A stretch of DNA of 48,791 nt from Porticoccaceae bacterium (GTDB lineage: Bacteria; Pseudomonadota; Gammaproteobacteria; Pseudomonadales; Porticoccaceae). Positions 17,998 to 27,472 of this stretch are shown in pieces. Each line of letters starts with the position of its first letter. Within the stretch, counting starts at the first letter, position 1. The notes below the pieces were generated by a model. That model ran no database searches. It saw only the letters and a program-made list of their open reading frames with translations, and was not told the DNA's origin. Made by a program: the position numbers and the translations under genes. The DNA is taken from the NCBI GenBank assembly GCA_029242085.1, contig JAQWUP010000033.1:1-48791 (forward strand), given 5' to 3'.

Positions 17998-19317
17998 ATG
18001 AATCGTCTACCCCTCTTTTTGATCTCCAGTCTTATCTCTATCTCCATTGGCCAAACTGCTTACACAGCACCTAATGGCTCAGGTGCGGCAGAACCTATGC
18101 AGGGTATTCCACCCACATCTGAATCTCAGGTCACCATGAAAAACCATGGTACCCACCCGTTTATGAAGTGGTCGTTTCGCAATATGGGCGCGCCGTTCAA
18201 TACAGTGATGATTCCGAGGCAGGGCCAGATCGTCGAGTTGCCAGGGCCATTAAAACCCGCACTCGGGCAGCAGCAGTACCCAGATGGCAGCGGCGCAACA
18301 ATCAGTTTTGATCAGCTATTTGAACGCAATCATGGCGATGGTGTTGCTATTGTTCAGGGCACTAATCTGCTCCATGAAAAGTATTTTCATGGCTTTAATG
18401 AGCACGCCCATCATATTTGGTATTCCATGAGTAAGTCTCTGGCCAGCACGGCATTTGGCTTACTGGTAGCTGAGAGAAAGGTCGATCTGAATGCATCACC
18501 GGCAGATTACATTCCCGAACTTAAGGGCAGCGGTTTTGAGCGTGTCAGTATCCAACAGGTACTAGACCATGCCACCTCTTTGGACTTTAAAGAAAACTAC
18601 ACTGACCTCGATTCAGACTTCGCTAAATACTATGCTCCGGCACTTAATATGATATGGCTGCCCGGCGCTCGCGATATACAGCCGGGCACTGTCGAGGTTT
18701 ATGGCGTCCATGACTTTGTGAGCAAATTTATAAAACCCGATTTAAACCGCGAACCCGGTGATAACTTTGATTACAACAGCAGTAATGCCGATGTCTTGGG
18801 CTGGCTGATCGCGCGTATTAGCGGCCAGTCTTTCCAGGACTACATCCAGCAACATATCTGGGCCAAACTAGGCACAGAGCACGATGCAGCCATTGTCGTC
18901 GACAGAGCCTATATGCCGGTAGTGACCGGCGGTATGAACAGCACATTAAGGGACGCCCTGCGTTTTGGCATGATGGTGCGCGATCGCGGCCAGCACAATG
19001 GTCTGCAGCTGATCCCCGCAGACTGGATAGATGAGTCACTGAATATCAGTGACAAACTGCGCAGCAATATGGCTAATAATGACTGGTATGGTGAAGAACC
19101 CTGGGCGGCCTATCACAATATGTGGTGGATTCTAGACCCGCAGGCTGGCGAGTACTGCGCCGTGGGCATTCATGGTCAGGTTATCTACATTAACCGCAAA
19201 GCTAATACGGTGATGGCCTGGTTCTCAAGCCAGCCCGGTGCCAGCGCGGCAAAAAACAAACACTTTCGCGCCAAGCTAACGGCGGCTCGCGCCCTGGCCG
19301 CGTCACTGATTGAATAG
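17998..19317 (+). CDS. Exported beta-lactamase-fold serine hydrolase
   Basis: This 439-aa protein has an N-terminal signal peptide (cleavage near QTAYTAP). It belongs to the class-C beta-lactamase/esterase/NylB-like fold. The nucleophile and general base are in WYSMSKSLAS (S143-x-x-K146), the tyrosine motif is in FDYNSSNADVLGWLI, and HGQVIYI near residue 392 fills the third-motif position. Enzymes of this family hydrolyse esters, amides or peptides, and true beta-lactam resistance is unlikely. A second, diverged member occurs at 26237. Confidence 0.85.
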   Translation: MNRLPLFLISSLISISIGQTAYTAPNGSGAAEPMQGIPPTSESQVTMKNHGTHPFMKWSFRNMGAPFNTVMIPRQGQIVELPGPLKPALGQQQYPDGSGATISFDQLFERNHGDGVAIVQGTNLLHEKYFHGFNEHAHHIWYSMSKSLASTAFGLLVAERKVDLNASPADYIPELKGSGFERVSIQQVLDHATSLDFKENYTDLDSDFAKYYAPALNMIWLPGARDIQPGTVEVYGVHDFVSKFIKPDLNREPGDNFDYNSSNADVLGWLIARISGQSFQDYIQQHIWAKLGTEHDAAIVVDRAYMPVVTGGMNSTLRDALRFGMMVRDRGQHNGLQLIPADWIDESLNISDKLRSNMANNDWYGEEPWAAYHNMWWILDPQAGEYCAVGIHGQVIYINRKANTVMAWFSSQPGASAAKNKHFRAKLTAARALAASLIE

Positions 19318-19438
19318 AGATTATTGAGGCAGCGCAGAGAATCTAGCTCTGGGGCAGTGCCATTTGCTACAATGCCGCCCTTAGAAAAACGCGCCAAATT
19401 TGCGATTTGGTTAGCCGAACAGATTAGTAGGATTGATT

Positions 19439-20440
19439 ATGTCCACTCAGTACGTCACCTGTGCGCTGTATAAATTTGTCGCACTGCCAAACTATGGCTC
19501 TATTCGTCATCCCTTATTAAAGGTGATGACCGACAACAATGTGTTTGGCACATTGCTATTGGCGGCCGAAGGCATCAACGGTACCATATCGGGGCGTCGC
19601 GAAGACATCGATACCCTGCTCCGCTGGCTCGATCGGCAGCCCGGTTTAGAGAATATTGTGAGCAAAGAATCCTATGATGATGAGATTCCCTTCTATCGCT
19701 CCAAGGTTAAACTGAAAAAAGAAATTGTCACCATGGGTGTCGAGGGCATCGACCCAAAACAGGTGGTGGGCACCTATGTTAAACCCAGTGACTGGAACGC
19801 TTTGATCTCTGACCCGGATGTCGTCATCGTGGATACACGCAATGATTACGAAGTTGAAATTGGCACCTTTAAAAATGCCATAGACCCAAAAACTAAATCA
19901 TTTCGCGACTTTCCCAACTGGGCTAAAAATAACCTCGACCGCGATAAGCATAAAAAAGTGGCCATGTTTTGCACCGGCGGTATTCGCTGTGAAAAATCCA
20001 CTGCCTATATGAAAGAGCAGGGTTTTGATGAGGTCTACCACCTTGAAGGCGGTATTTTAAAATATCTGGAAGAGGTGCCCAGCGATCAGACATTATGGCA
20101 GGGAGAGTGCTTTGTATTCGACAACCGTGTGGCAGTTGATCACGACTTAAAGCGCGGCTCTTACGACCAGTGCCACGCCTGTCGTATGCCGATCACGGAA
20201 CAGGAAAAGTTACTGCCATCCTATGCGGAGGGACTGTCCTGCCTGCACTGCTACGGCACTGTTAGCGAAGAGCAAAAACAGCGCTTTGCCCAGCGTCAAA
20301 AACAAATTGAACTGGCCAAGGCAAGGGGCGAAGAACATATTGGCAACGCCGCATTAGAGGCCACAGAACGTCGCAGAAGTGAAAAGAAAGCTGAAAAATC
20401 GGCCCTTAGGCAGCAGGCCAAAAATACCTGGAATATTTAA
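19439..20440 (+). CDS. trhO: tRNA U34 hydroxylase, rhodanese family (TrhO/YceA)
   Basis: TrhO makes 5-hydroxyuridine at the wobble position of certain tRNAs, an oxygen-dependent route to cmo5U. The ATG at 19439, following TAGGAT, is chosen over the TTG at 19433. The N-terminal acylphosphatase-like domain ([14 protein letters not shown]) is followed by a rhodanese domain with the catalytic-loop Cys in [18 protein letters not shown]-terminal region has CxxC pairs ([15 protein letters not shown]), possibly metal-binding, and a basic tail. Its length of about 333 aa is usual (E. coli 350). Confidence 0.93.
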   Translation: MSTQYVTCALYKFVALPNYGSIRHPLLKVMTDNNVFGTLLLAAEGINGTISGRREDIDTLLRWLDRQPGLENIVSKESYDDEIPFYRSKVKLKKEIVTMGVEGIDPKQVVGTYVKPSDWNALISDPDVVIVDTRNDYEVEIGTFKNAIDPKTKSFRDFPNWAKNNLDRDKHKKVAMFCTGGIRCEKSTAYMKEQGFDEVYHLEGGILKYLEEVPSDQTLWQGECFVFDNRVAVDHDLKRGSYDQCHACRMPITEQEKLLPSYAEGLSCLHCYGTVSEEQKQRFAQRQKQIELAKARGEEHIGNAALEATERRRSEKKAEKSALRQQAKNTWNI

Positions 20441-20461
20441 GATAAAAAAGCTCTGACATAA

Positions 20462-20490
20462 AAAAAGCCGCTTCTCGATAGCGGCTTTTT
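20462..20490. terminator. Bidirectional terminator between trhO and the convergent lipoprotein gene
   Basis: AAAAAGCCGC and GCGGCTTTTT pair around a 9-nt loop. T-runs follow on both strands, suiting the convergent genes ending at 20440 and 20506. Confidence 0.9.
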
Positions 20491-20505
20491 ACTGAGTCGC
20501 TTAAC

Positions 20506-21273
20506 TTACTGTCTGATATAAGACTGTGTTATCGACTTGCCGTCCCAAAGGAAGGTTTGGTTTAGCTCATTCTCGCTAACCAGCTCCATGGTCAGTTTGT
20601 GCTGAACACCGGCAAAATCCTCAAAAGAACTGGCGATCACAGTTTCAGTGACAACGCCATCAGCATCAATTGAAAAGTCACCAAAACCAAAGTGTTGTTC
20701 CATTTTTCCTTCAAGCATAAAGCTCTGAGAGAAGATAAAGTGTCCGCCACCAAACATTTTAATTTCAGAGAACTCGGCTATTTCGCCACCCTCTTCACTC
20801 GCTCGATTCTGTAGTTTCCACAGACCATCGAAGGCGGATGCATCACCGGCCTGACGATCCCATGTCTCTACCATATCGTAGACATGACCATTGGACTCCA
20901 AACCTTCAATACTCTGGGTAAAGCCACCCTCTGTCTCTTGAACATCGAGACTAAAGTGCAAATTCTCTAGTGAACCATCCTGATTAAAAATTGGCGATTC
21001 AATCAGCGTGCCATCTTTCCACTCGGTAAGTCCGGCGCCCACATCAGGCTTGTCTGTGCCCTCGTGCATAAAGGCAAACATATAGCGGTCATTGGAATAG
21101 ATCTTCATCTGTGCTCGTTTAAGCACCGTGACTTCGCCCTTTTCAGTCAATGTAACATCGCCCAGCAAGAAGGCTCCATCGGCTAATTCAGTAGTTGCAA
21201 CGACCTCTTCTTCGGCGGCACAGCCAAGCAGTGAGGTGATACCGACAGCTGATAATAGTGATTTAAAGCTCAT
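20506..21273 (-). CDS. Predicted lipoprotein, lipocalin-like, function unknown
   Basis: A 255-aa protein with a short signal and lipobox LLGC (Cys18). The mature part has alternating polar/hydrophobic strands, e.g. TLTEKGEVTVLKRAQMKIYSND, DGLWKLQNRAS and ETVIASSFEDF, suggesting a lipocalin-like or DUF-type beta-barrel with an internally repeated half. I do not recognise the family. AAGGGA lies 9 bp before the ATG. It is alone on its strand, followed by the shared terminator. Confidence 0.7.
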   Translation of the reverse strand: MSFKSLLSAVGITSLLGCAAEEEVVATTELADGAFLLGDVTLTEKGEVTVLKRAQMKIYSNDRYMFAFMHEGTDKPDVGAGLTEWKDGTLIESPIFNQDGSLENLHFSLDVQETEGGFTQSIEGLESNGHVYDMVETWDRQAGDASAFDGLWKLQNRASEEGGEIAEFSEIKMFGGGHFIFSQSFMLEGKMEQHFGFGDFSIDADGVVTETVIASSFEDFAGVQHKLTMELVSENELNQTFLWDGKSITQSYIRQ

Positions 21274-21510
21274 GGTAATTGGTCCCTTAATTTAGTTATT
21301 ATCGAATAGAAATTAGCAAATTCCGACCTCAAGCCGGAGTTCACCTTCAACCTACTGTACCTGCAGGCTCGCTGTCTACAAGACCAGCCTCCCTTTACCG
21401 CTAAATACTGCCGTTCATCGCATTCGCCGCCCTCAGCATCAATGCTTAATGGATATAGTCAATAATGCATAAATTGAACGCTTGATAAGGCGGCCGATGC
21501 AGCTAATACA

Positions 21511-21540
21511 TAGCGCTGACCTAGGTGGGGTCAGCCGCTA
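21511..21540 (-). terminator. Hairpin downstream of the DUF3604 gene
   Basis: TAGCGCTGACC and GGTCAGCCGCTA pair with one bulge. There is no T-run, so termination is uncertain. The 348-bp gap 21274-21621 shows no other feature; it contains the promoter region of the 20506 gene. Confidence 0.4.
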
Positions 21541-21621
21541 TGGATCGCTGGAAAATGACTCAGAAATACCGGCCTGCTAGGCTGTGACAAAGAGCACTTT
21601 ATGTACCGGATAATACTCTCA

Positions 21622-23583
21622 CTACTGCCCCTGATACCAGATCGGCGATGTCCAGGCCATCTCTCGAATGCTGTCTGGATAGGCGCCATTAGCACAGACA
21701 TCTGGGCGCTCGGCCTCGGCAATAGCCGCACAGTCATAGGTGTGCCAGCGCGGGGACTCCGGCTCTACGGCACGCAGGTAGTAATAGGCAGGCTGGGCTA
21801 GATCAAAGCTTTGATCTGTATAGACCTTGCACAGACTGTCGGCACCGGCCTCATCTGTGGCAATCGGCAGTACCTGAGTATTCATTCGGCCCTCGGCATC
21901 AATCCAGCCTTTAATCAGATGGAGCTCGTGAAGCTTTAAGCCCTCGGGATCCTTGGCTGCATAGGCCAGAAAAGATGGCTTGTCGTCTCTGCTAGCCGCA
22001 CTTAAATCGCCGCCCATGGGAACACCACTGGCATAGGCCTGAGCCACCATATCATTGGCCTCACAGAGTCCAGCATCGAGGCCCCAGCCAGCAAATAGGC
22101 GTGGACGAATTCTCGGCCCGGAGGTGCCAAAAACCTCTTTGCGCAGCATGGCATCAAAAATAGCATCTCGGGTGTTTTCTCGCGCCCAAACACCGGCCAA
22201 ACCGCCGGGATTGCCATCGATACCACTGGTTAGCAGACCGGGCTGCAGGCGCTCCAATGGGTTGGCCTCACCGGTCACAGCGCCCACCCATTCAGACTCT
22301 TTAACACCGCCAGAGGTCGCAGAATGGGTGTCAGTCGCGGCAATAATGCCAAGCTTCACGGGGTTTAAACCGATAGCCTGCTCTTCTTTGAGCCCCACCA
22401 ACAGCGCTGAGCGCTGATAGTCAGTGGCGTGCACACAGCCTGCGCCGAGCATACCATTGCTGCCAATAGTCCCCTCGGCACATTCGGCGGTGATCTCAGA
22501 GGCCTGACCGACGGTCAAGGTTGCCGATGACATATCACGAGTAGCATAGGTTTTGTTTTCCCCCATACGCCGAACAGCTTCAACTTCACACAATTCATCC
22601 GGCGCGCCAAAGACAGAACTCAGGCCATTAATACATTCTGAACCCCCTTTATGCTGAAAAATCTCCATAATCGGCTCGCGCTTTAAGCGACTCTGAGCAT
22701 AGGCAATTTTTGCAGCATCTGTGTCTTCAAGCTGCATATAGGGGGCCATGCGCCCATTGGCTAAATTAGAATTATGGGGAATCGTCAGGTAGTCGCAGCC
22801 ATCGGCAATATCGCAGACTGCATCCAGTGCTGACCACAGTTTACTGTCGATCGGCGCATCGATATAGCTTACCGGCAGTGCAGGCACCACATCATTTCTA
22901 AAGATGACATTGCGATGATAGTTACTGGTTCCCGGTGTACCCGTATATTCATAGGCGACAAAGCTTGTGAACTCGCAGGGCGTATTGGCGGCATTGGAAG
23001 CGGCCTGAATATTCTGCCAGGGCGATTGGGCAAAATCACGACACAGGTTGCCGCTGGCACCACAGATTTCAGGAATTCGCGCCGGCGTCTCAGTGGTAAT
23101 CACGGTGCCCAACATCATCATACCCAGACGCTCATCAGACCTGTAAGCCGCGCAGAAATCGGTGTTGTAAACCGGCGAACCCTCTGTACGGCACAGAGCG
23201 CGCTCACCCAGAAACTCACCATGGTCGGTGATCGCCAAAAAGTCGAGAGGACGATCAATTTTAGTGCGCCCCGTGACTACACCCTGCTCATTAATCGGAA
23301 AAATAGGAATGGACTCGCCCCGGGCATAGCGGTGGGCATCCTCTGGTGTAGCCCCTGTACTATTGGCCGCGGCGTCAAAAGAATAGCTGGTGTGTATATG
23401 CAGGTCGCCGAATAGTGCCGTGCGATTCTCATCAAATCTGTCACAGCTAACCAGCTCACCACTAGACGCCGTCTGAGCGTTTTCAGGCGCCGAGGACTGC
23501 GGATCGGCACATCCGGTGAGCAAGATGAGCCAGGGCAGCAGGGCCACTAGTAACCTATTGGATGGCGTAGAATTAGTATTCAC
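21622..23583 (-). CDS. DUF3604 lipoprotein with PHP-like metal-binding motifs
   Basis: A 653-aa envelope protein starting at GTG 23583 behind AGGGG, with a lipobox (LLTGC, Cys25). The motifs FGDLHIHTSYSFDA and DFLAITDHGEF resemble the PHP phosphoesterase metal sites, and AATDTHSATSGG and SGPRIRPRLFAGW recur in the family. The function of DUF3604 is not established; a secreted metal-dependent hydrolase is the likely reading. Such genes are common in marine gammaproteobacteria beside TonB receptors. The nearest partner here is the HMG-CoA reductase gene 113 bp upstream on the same strand. Confidence 0.85.
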   Translation of the reverse strand: MNTNSTPSNRLLVALLPWLILLTGCADPQSSAPENAQTASSGELVSCDRFDENRTALFGDLHIHTSYSFDAAANSTGATPEDAHRYARGESIPIFPINEQGVVTGRTKIDRPLDFLAITDHGEFLGERALCRTEGSPVYNTDFCAAYRSDERLGMMMLGTVITTETPARIPEICGASGNLCRDFAQSPWQNIQAASNAANTPCEFTSFVAYEYTGTPGTSNYHRNVIFRNDVVPALPVSYIDAPIDSKLWSALDAVCDIADGCDYLTIPHNSNLANGRMAPYMQLEDTDAAKIAYAQSRLKREPIMEIFQHKGGSECINGLSSVFGAPDELCEVEAVRRMGENKTYATRDMSSATLTVGQASEITAECAEGTIGSNGMLGAGCVHATDYQRSALLVGLKEEQAIGLNPVKLGIIAATDTHSATSGGVKESEWVGAVTGEANPLERLQPGLLTSGIDGNPGGLAGVWARENTRDAIFDAMLRKEVFGTSGPRIRPRLFAGWGLDAGLCEANDMVAQAYASGVPMGGDLSAASRDDKPSFLAYAAKDPEGLKLHELHLIKGWIDAEGRMNTQVLPIATDEAGADSLCKVYTDQSFDLAQPAYYYLRAVEPESPRWHTYDCAAIAEAERPDVCANGAYPDSIREMAWTSPIWYQGQ

Positions 23584-23696
23584 TCGATTACCCCTATTTT
23601 TATTATTATTGACTGTTTAGTCTTGCTTTAATGCTAGTCCTTTTTTCAATTCGTCAAACTGTCTATTGCGACCACGGAGTATCCATTGCAACCAGT

Positions 23697-24863
23697 TTAG
23701 CGATTGCGCCCCAGGGCATCGTGGCTGGTCACCCAGTCACCGGCCAGCACTGCGCTCATAAGCGATATCTCGCCAGCCAGCACAGTGGCACCAATAATCT
23801 CAGCCAACTTATGTACCTTGCCCGCCCCGTTACAGCCAAGTAAATTAAGGCATTCCTGCTGCGTGGGTAACCCAGTGCCGCCGCCATAGGTGGCGACAAT
23901 AAGTGAGGGAATGGTAATGCTCAGATAGTAGTTACCATGGTCATCAATATCGGCATAGACAATCGCCGCCGAAGACTCTGCCAGGTTGGCCACGTCCTGT
24001 CCTGTGGCGATAAACGCTGCAGTAATACCATTGGCTGAATGGGCCCCGGTATTGTTAGACCCTGCCATAAAGGCGCCTACCTGATTAATCGACCGCGCCT
24101 TAAACAGCGCGTCGGAAGAGGTATTCATTCTCTTTTGCAATAAATCATTGGGAATTGTCACTTCGGCAATCACCCGCTTGCCCCGCGTGTGCAATGTATT
24201 TAACTGCGAGTGCTTCTTGTCAGTATCCATAGCACCAGAAAGCATATAGCGTTTAATACCCGGGTAGTTGGCGGCAATCCACTCACAGGCAACAAAGGTG
24301 GCCTTACCCACCATATTCTGGCCCGCGGCATCACCTGTGGTGTAGTTAAAGCGCAAATAGCGCTGGCGTGCCGCGGCAAACTGCTGGATATCCCGCAACT
24401 TTCCTGAACTCGTGGTGGTCTCGGCCTGAGCTGCTATCTCGGCAAAGTTTTCATCGACCCAATGTCCAAAGTCCCGAGCCGCTCTGGCATCATCAAATAC
24501 AAATACGGGTGCCCGCTGCATGGCATCATCGACCACAGTAACCTTGGCTCCGCCACAGTCACTGAGTAATCGCGCACCGCGATTGTAGCTGGCAATCAAT
24601 GTGCCCTCGCTGGTGGCCATGGGCACATAGAAATCTCCAGCGGCATGCTCGCCATTAATCCGCAATGGACCCACCAGCCCCATAGGTACCTGAGCTACAC
24701 CGATAAAGTTTTCAATATTACCCGCGGTCACCTGCGGATCAACTGAATAGTGGCCGATATTATCTAGCCTGGTGGCAGTTTTTTCACTGACAAAGTCACG
24801 ACGTTGCTGGGCCATCTCTTCGCTGTAGTCATTCTCAGGATTGCGTGGGATTCTATCTGACAT
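23697..24863 (-). CDS. Hydroxymethylglutaryl-CoA reductase
   Basis: The enzyme interconverts HMG-CoA and mevalonate using NAD(P)H. The ATG at 24863 has GAG 7 bp upstream; an ATG at 24869 and a TTG at 24875 are alternatives. Motifs in order are ENFIGVAQVPMGLVGPL, the catalytic Glu in MATSEGTLIASYNRG, TTGDAAGQNM, the Asp region GQDVANLAESSA, ATYGGGTGLPTQQE and LAGEISLMSAVLAG. The C-terminal catalytic His is probably in SHDALGRN. At 388 aa it is a compact soluble form. Most gammaproteobacteria use the MEP pathway, and no other mevalonate gene is in the window. The reaction could therefore run catabolically (mevalonate to HMG-CoA) or supply a special isoprenoid. Confidence 0.92.
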   Translation of the reverse strand: MSDRIPRNPENDYSEEMAQQRRDFVSEKTATRLDNIGHYSVDPQVTAGNIENFIGVAQVPMGLVGPLRINGEHAAGDFYVPMATSEGTLIASYNRGARLLSDCGGAKVTVVDDAMQRAPVFVFDDARAARDFGHWVDENFAEIAAQAETTTSSGKLRDIQQFAAARQRYLRFNYTTGDAAGQNMVGKATFVACEWIAANYPGIKRYMLSGAMDTDKKHSQLNTLHTRGKRVIAEVTIPNDLLQKRMNTSSDALFKARSINQVGAFMAGSNNTGAHSANGITAAFIATGQDVANLAESSAAIVYADIDDHGNYYLSITIPSLIVATYGGGTGLPTQQECLNLLGCNGAGKVHKLAEIIGATVLAGEISLMSAVLAGDWVTSHDALGRNR

Positions 24864-25047
24864 GGGCATACTCAAATTATTATTAAGTCGGCAGTATAGT
24901 CTGGTGGGCCACCATAAATACCAACTCGGCTAAATAAACTCTGACTGGCAGGTCAATTGCTCAGTAGCGATGCAATTATAATGGCATAACTAATGCCAAT
25001 AGGTTATGCTAGGAAAAATTTGATCCACAAGAGTCGCCTAATAAACT

Positions 25048-26193
25048 ATGAAAATACTTAGAACCCCCGATAGCCGTTTTGCATCACTTGAGGAATACCC
25101 CTTTGAGCCTCATTACACAGTCATCAAAACCGATGATGGTTCTGATCTGCGAATCCACCATATCGACGAGGGCCCAAAAGATGGTGCAATTATTCTGTGC
25201 ATGCATGGCCAGCCGGTATGGAGCTATCTCTACGCGCGCATGATTCCCCATCTGGCGAAGGCAGGCCTGCGTGTAATCGCACCGGACCTTCCCGGCTACG
25301 GTAAATCAGATAAGCCTGCCGCCAGAGAAGACTACAGCTACCAGCGGCAAGTCGACTGGATGAATCAGTGGCTGGTACAAAATAATTTCACTGACCTTAC
25401 CTTTTTTGGTCAGGATTGGGGCGGGCTGATCGGCTTGCGTATGGTTGCTGACAACGGCGAGCGCTTTGCCCGAGTGGCCATTGGCAATACCGGACTACCC
25501 TACAACCCAAATGTGGCGCAAAGCACCATCGACAGAGTGAACGCCTTTAGAGCAGACCCGAAAAAATTGAGCCTGTTTGGCATGATGAAACAGGTTGGAA
25601 AAATGAGCGGTATTGGCAAAGACTCTGGTGTCGATCTGTTTGCCTACTGGCAAAAATATACTTGGGAAACTCCGGATGTGCCAGCGGGTATTATTGCCTC
25701 CTCACAGATGGAGTCTCGCAATAAACTGGCTGTGGCTCTAGAGCTGTTCGTGGGCGCTATTGGACTGCGCCATATCTCGCCTTTTCGCACCCGTTTGTCT
25801 AGGGCCTACGAGGCACCCTTCCCTAGCCCGGCATACAAAATGGGGCCTCGCGCTATGCCCAGCCAGGTGCCGACCATACCAGATCAGTCTTTAGAGGCAC
25901 AGAAAAAAGCATGGGAATTTTTTGAGAAATTTAAAAAACCGTTTTTATGTGTGGGGGCAGGCAATGACCCGATCACCAATGGGTTTGAAAAAATCTGGCT
26001 GTCCAAGGTTCCGGGCACCAAGGGTCAGCCCCATACTATGATCGGTGGCGGGCACTTTTTTCAATGGGCTAAAGCAGAGAAACTGTCTGCATTGCTAGCC
26101 GAGTTTATTGAGCAGAACCCAACGCCCAAAGCTCGCAAGACAGCTGCAAAGAAGAGCTCGGTAAGAAAGACAACAGCTAAAAAAGCTTCATAA
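25048..26193 (+). CDS. Haloalkane dehalogenase-like alpha/beta-hydrolase with Lys/Ala-rich tail
   Basis: HLD subfamily I enzymes release halide by attack of an Asp. The N-terminus (SLEEYPFEPHY) and HGQPVWSYLY (oxyanion hole, about 53-62) are typical. The nucleophile is Asp123 in FGQDWGGLIG, with Trp124 as halide ligand, and the His lies in IGGGHFFQW. PFLCVGAGNDPI marks the acid region. At 381 aa it exceeds the usual 300-310. Part of the excess is in the cap domain and the rest is a C-terminal tail of about 25 residues (KARKTAAKKSSVRKTTAKK) resembling histone H1-like tails. The substrate is unknown, and an epoxide or lactone hydrolase role is less likely given Asp-Trp. Confidence 0.88.
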   Translation: MKILRTPDSRFASLEEYPFEPHYTVIKTDDGSDLRIHHIDEGPKDGAIILCMHGQPVWSYLYARMIPHLAKAGLRVIAPDLPGYGKSDKPAAREDYSYQRQVDWMNQWLVQNNFTDLTFFGQDWGGLIGLRMVADNGERFARVAIGNTGLPYNPNVAQSTIDRVNAFRADPKKLSLFGMMKQVGKMSGIGKDSGVDLFAYWQKYTWETPDVPAGIIASSQMESRNKLAVALELFVGAIGLRHISPFRTRLSRAYEAPFPSPAYKMGPRAMPSQVPTIPDQSLEAQKKAWEFFEKFKKPFLCVGAGNDPITNGFEKIWLSKVPGTKGQPHTMIGGGHFFQWAKAEKLSALLAEFIEQNPTPKARKTAAKKSSVRKTTAKKAS

Positions 26194-26199
26194 ACCAGC

Positions 26200-26225
26200 A
26201 GAGAGGCTGCCATTGCAGCCTCTCT
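26200..26225. terminator. Hairpin between convergent genes
   Basis: AGAGAGGCTGC and GCAGCCTCTCT form a perfect 11-bp stem around CATT. It lies between genes ending at 26193 (+) and 26237 (-). No long T-run follows, but the location supports a terminator role. Confidence 0.6.
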
Positions 26226-26236
26226 AATATCAGGCA

Positions 26237-27454
26237 TTACTGGGTAGCCGTAATCCTGCGAAAAAACTCAATCGACTCAAACTCACTAGAGGCGCCCGCG
26301 TCAGCTGGCGTGCCATAGGCACTATTAGCCGAGAGTTTAACAATAACCATATTTGACTGCGGCGCCACATAGATAAACTGGTTGTACACCCCAATGGCCA
26401 TAAATTCGCCCTGATTACCCTCGGGAATCCACCACTGATAGCCATAGCCAAGGAGCCAGTCTGAGGCCGGATTATCTCCCGCGATCAAATGCGGCGCATC
26501 AGGGGTAATAGAATCCTTCACCCACTGTGCTGGCAAAATTTGACGACCGTTAAATAGGCCACCTAGACGATATATCTCTCCCAGTTTGGCATAGTCGCGG
26601 GCTGTTGCATTGAGGCCTGCAAAGGCCATTTCCATATCCTCAGAGTCTGTCAGCCAATGGGCCTGATTTTCAGCACCCATGGGATGCCAGAGCACTTCGA
26701 TCATAAACTCTGAGATCGGGCGGCCCACGGCATTGGTCAGCAGCATCCCTAGAGCCTGGGTATCCGTCGAGTTATAGCGGTTGTAGGTGCCGGGAGCAAA
26801 TTCGGACTCCAGAGTGGCGGCAAATGCATTCATCGAGCCACCCAGGGCAAAAATACGGCTAAAGCGGCTAATATCAGACTCTGGGTCACCATAGTCCTCA
26901 TTCCATGAGGCCCCAGACGACATCTGCATCACATCTTTAATCGGCACATTGTTATAGGCGGAGCCCGCCAGCTCGGGTACATAGTCAGTAATGGGCTGGT
27001 TAATATCGCGGATATGGCCCTGCTCGACGGCAATGCCAATCAAGGCGGAGATAAAGCTTTTGGCCACAGACATCGACAGCCAGGTTTGCTGTTGCCCGCC
27101 GCTAAGCCAGTATTGCTCAAATGCGATTTGACCCTCCTTGATCACCAGCAATGCGCCTGAATCCGTGCGGCTCAAAAACTCAGCGGTCTCGACCCGCTCG
27201 CCACGAAAAGTGAACTCGCTGGGCAGTTCAATAGGCGAACCCGATGCAAAGGCATTGGGCTGTGGCGCCGCGGGCATGGTGTTAACCGGAAACATACTGT
27301 GCATGCGATTAAAGTTTTGCCACTGCTCGGCACCGGTAAATAATGTGCTGACCACCTGCACTCGAGTGATTCGATCACCCAGGCTAATCCACAGAGTCAC
27401 AGCCACAATAACTAGCACTCCCAGACCAATACCCATGCTCTTTTTAAACGTCAT
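26237..27454 (-). CDS. Membrane-anchored beta-lactamase-fold serine hydrolase
   Basis: A 405-aa protein with an uncleaved-looking N-terminal span (about 7-24) placing the catalytic domain outside the inner membrane. The SxxK motif is S129-V-A-K132 (LSMSVAKSFISALIG), the tyrosine motif is in YNRYNSTDTQALG, and GVYNQFIYVAP is in the third-motif position. AGGAG is 5 bp before the ATG. It starts 18 bp after the phytanoyl-CoA dioxygenase-like gene, so the two form an operon. The substrate is likely an ester or cyclic amide. It is related to, but not a recent duplicate of, the 17998 gene. Confidence 0.85.
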   Translation of the reverse strand: MTFKKSMGIGLGVLVIVAVTLWISLGDRITRVQVVSTLFTGAEQWQNFNRMHSMFPVNTMPAAPQPNAFASGSPIELPSEFTFRGERVETAEFLSRTDSGALLVIKEGQIAFEQYWLSGGQQQTWLSMSVAKSFISALIGIAVEQGHIRDINQPITDYVPELAGSAYNNVPIKDVMQMSSGASWNEDYGDPESDISRFSRIFALGGSMNAFAATLESEFAPGTYNRYNSTDTQALGMLLTNAVGRPISEFMIEVLWHPMGAENQAHWLTDSEDMEMAFAGLNATARDYAKLGEIYRLGGLFNGRQILPAQWVKDSITPDAPHLIAGDNPASDWLLGYGYQWWIPEGNQGEFMAIGVYNQFIYVAPQSNMVIVKLSANSAYGTPADAGASSEFESIEFFRRITATQ

Positions 27455-27472
27455 AAGTGCTCCTTAAATAGC

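Noticed and set aside
17998-19317. Beta-lactamase resistance gene
   Set aside because: The fold and SxxK motif are shared with esterases and NylB-like hydrolases, and the KTG box is replaced by an HGQ-type motif.
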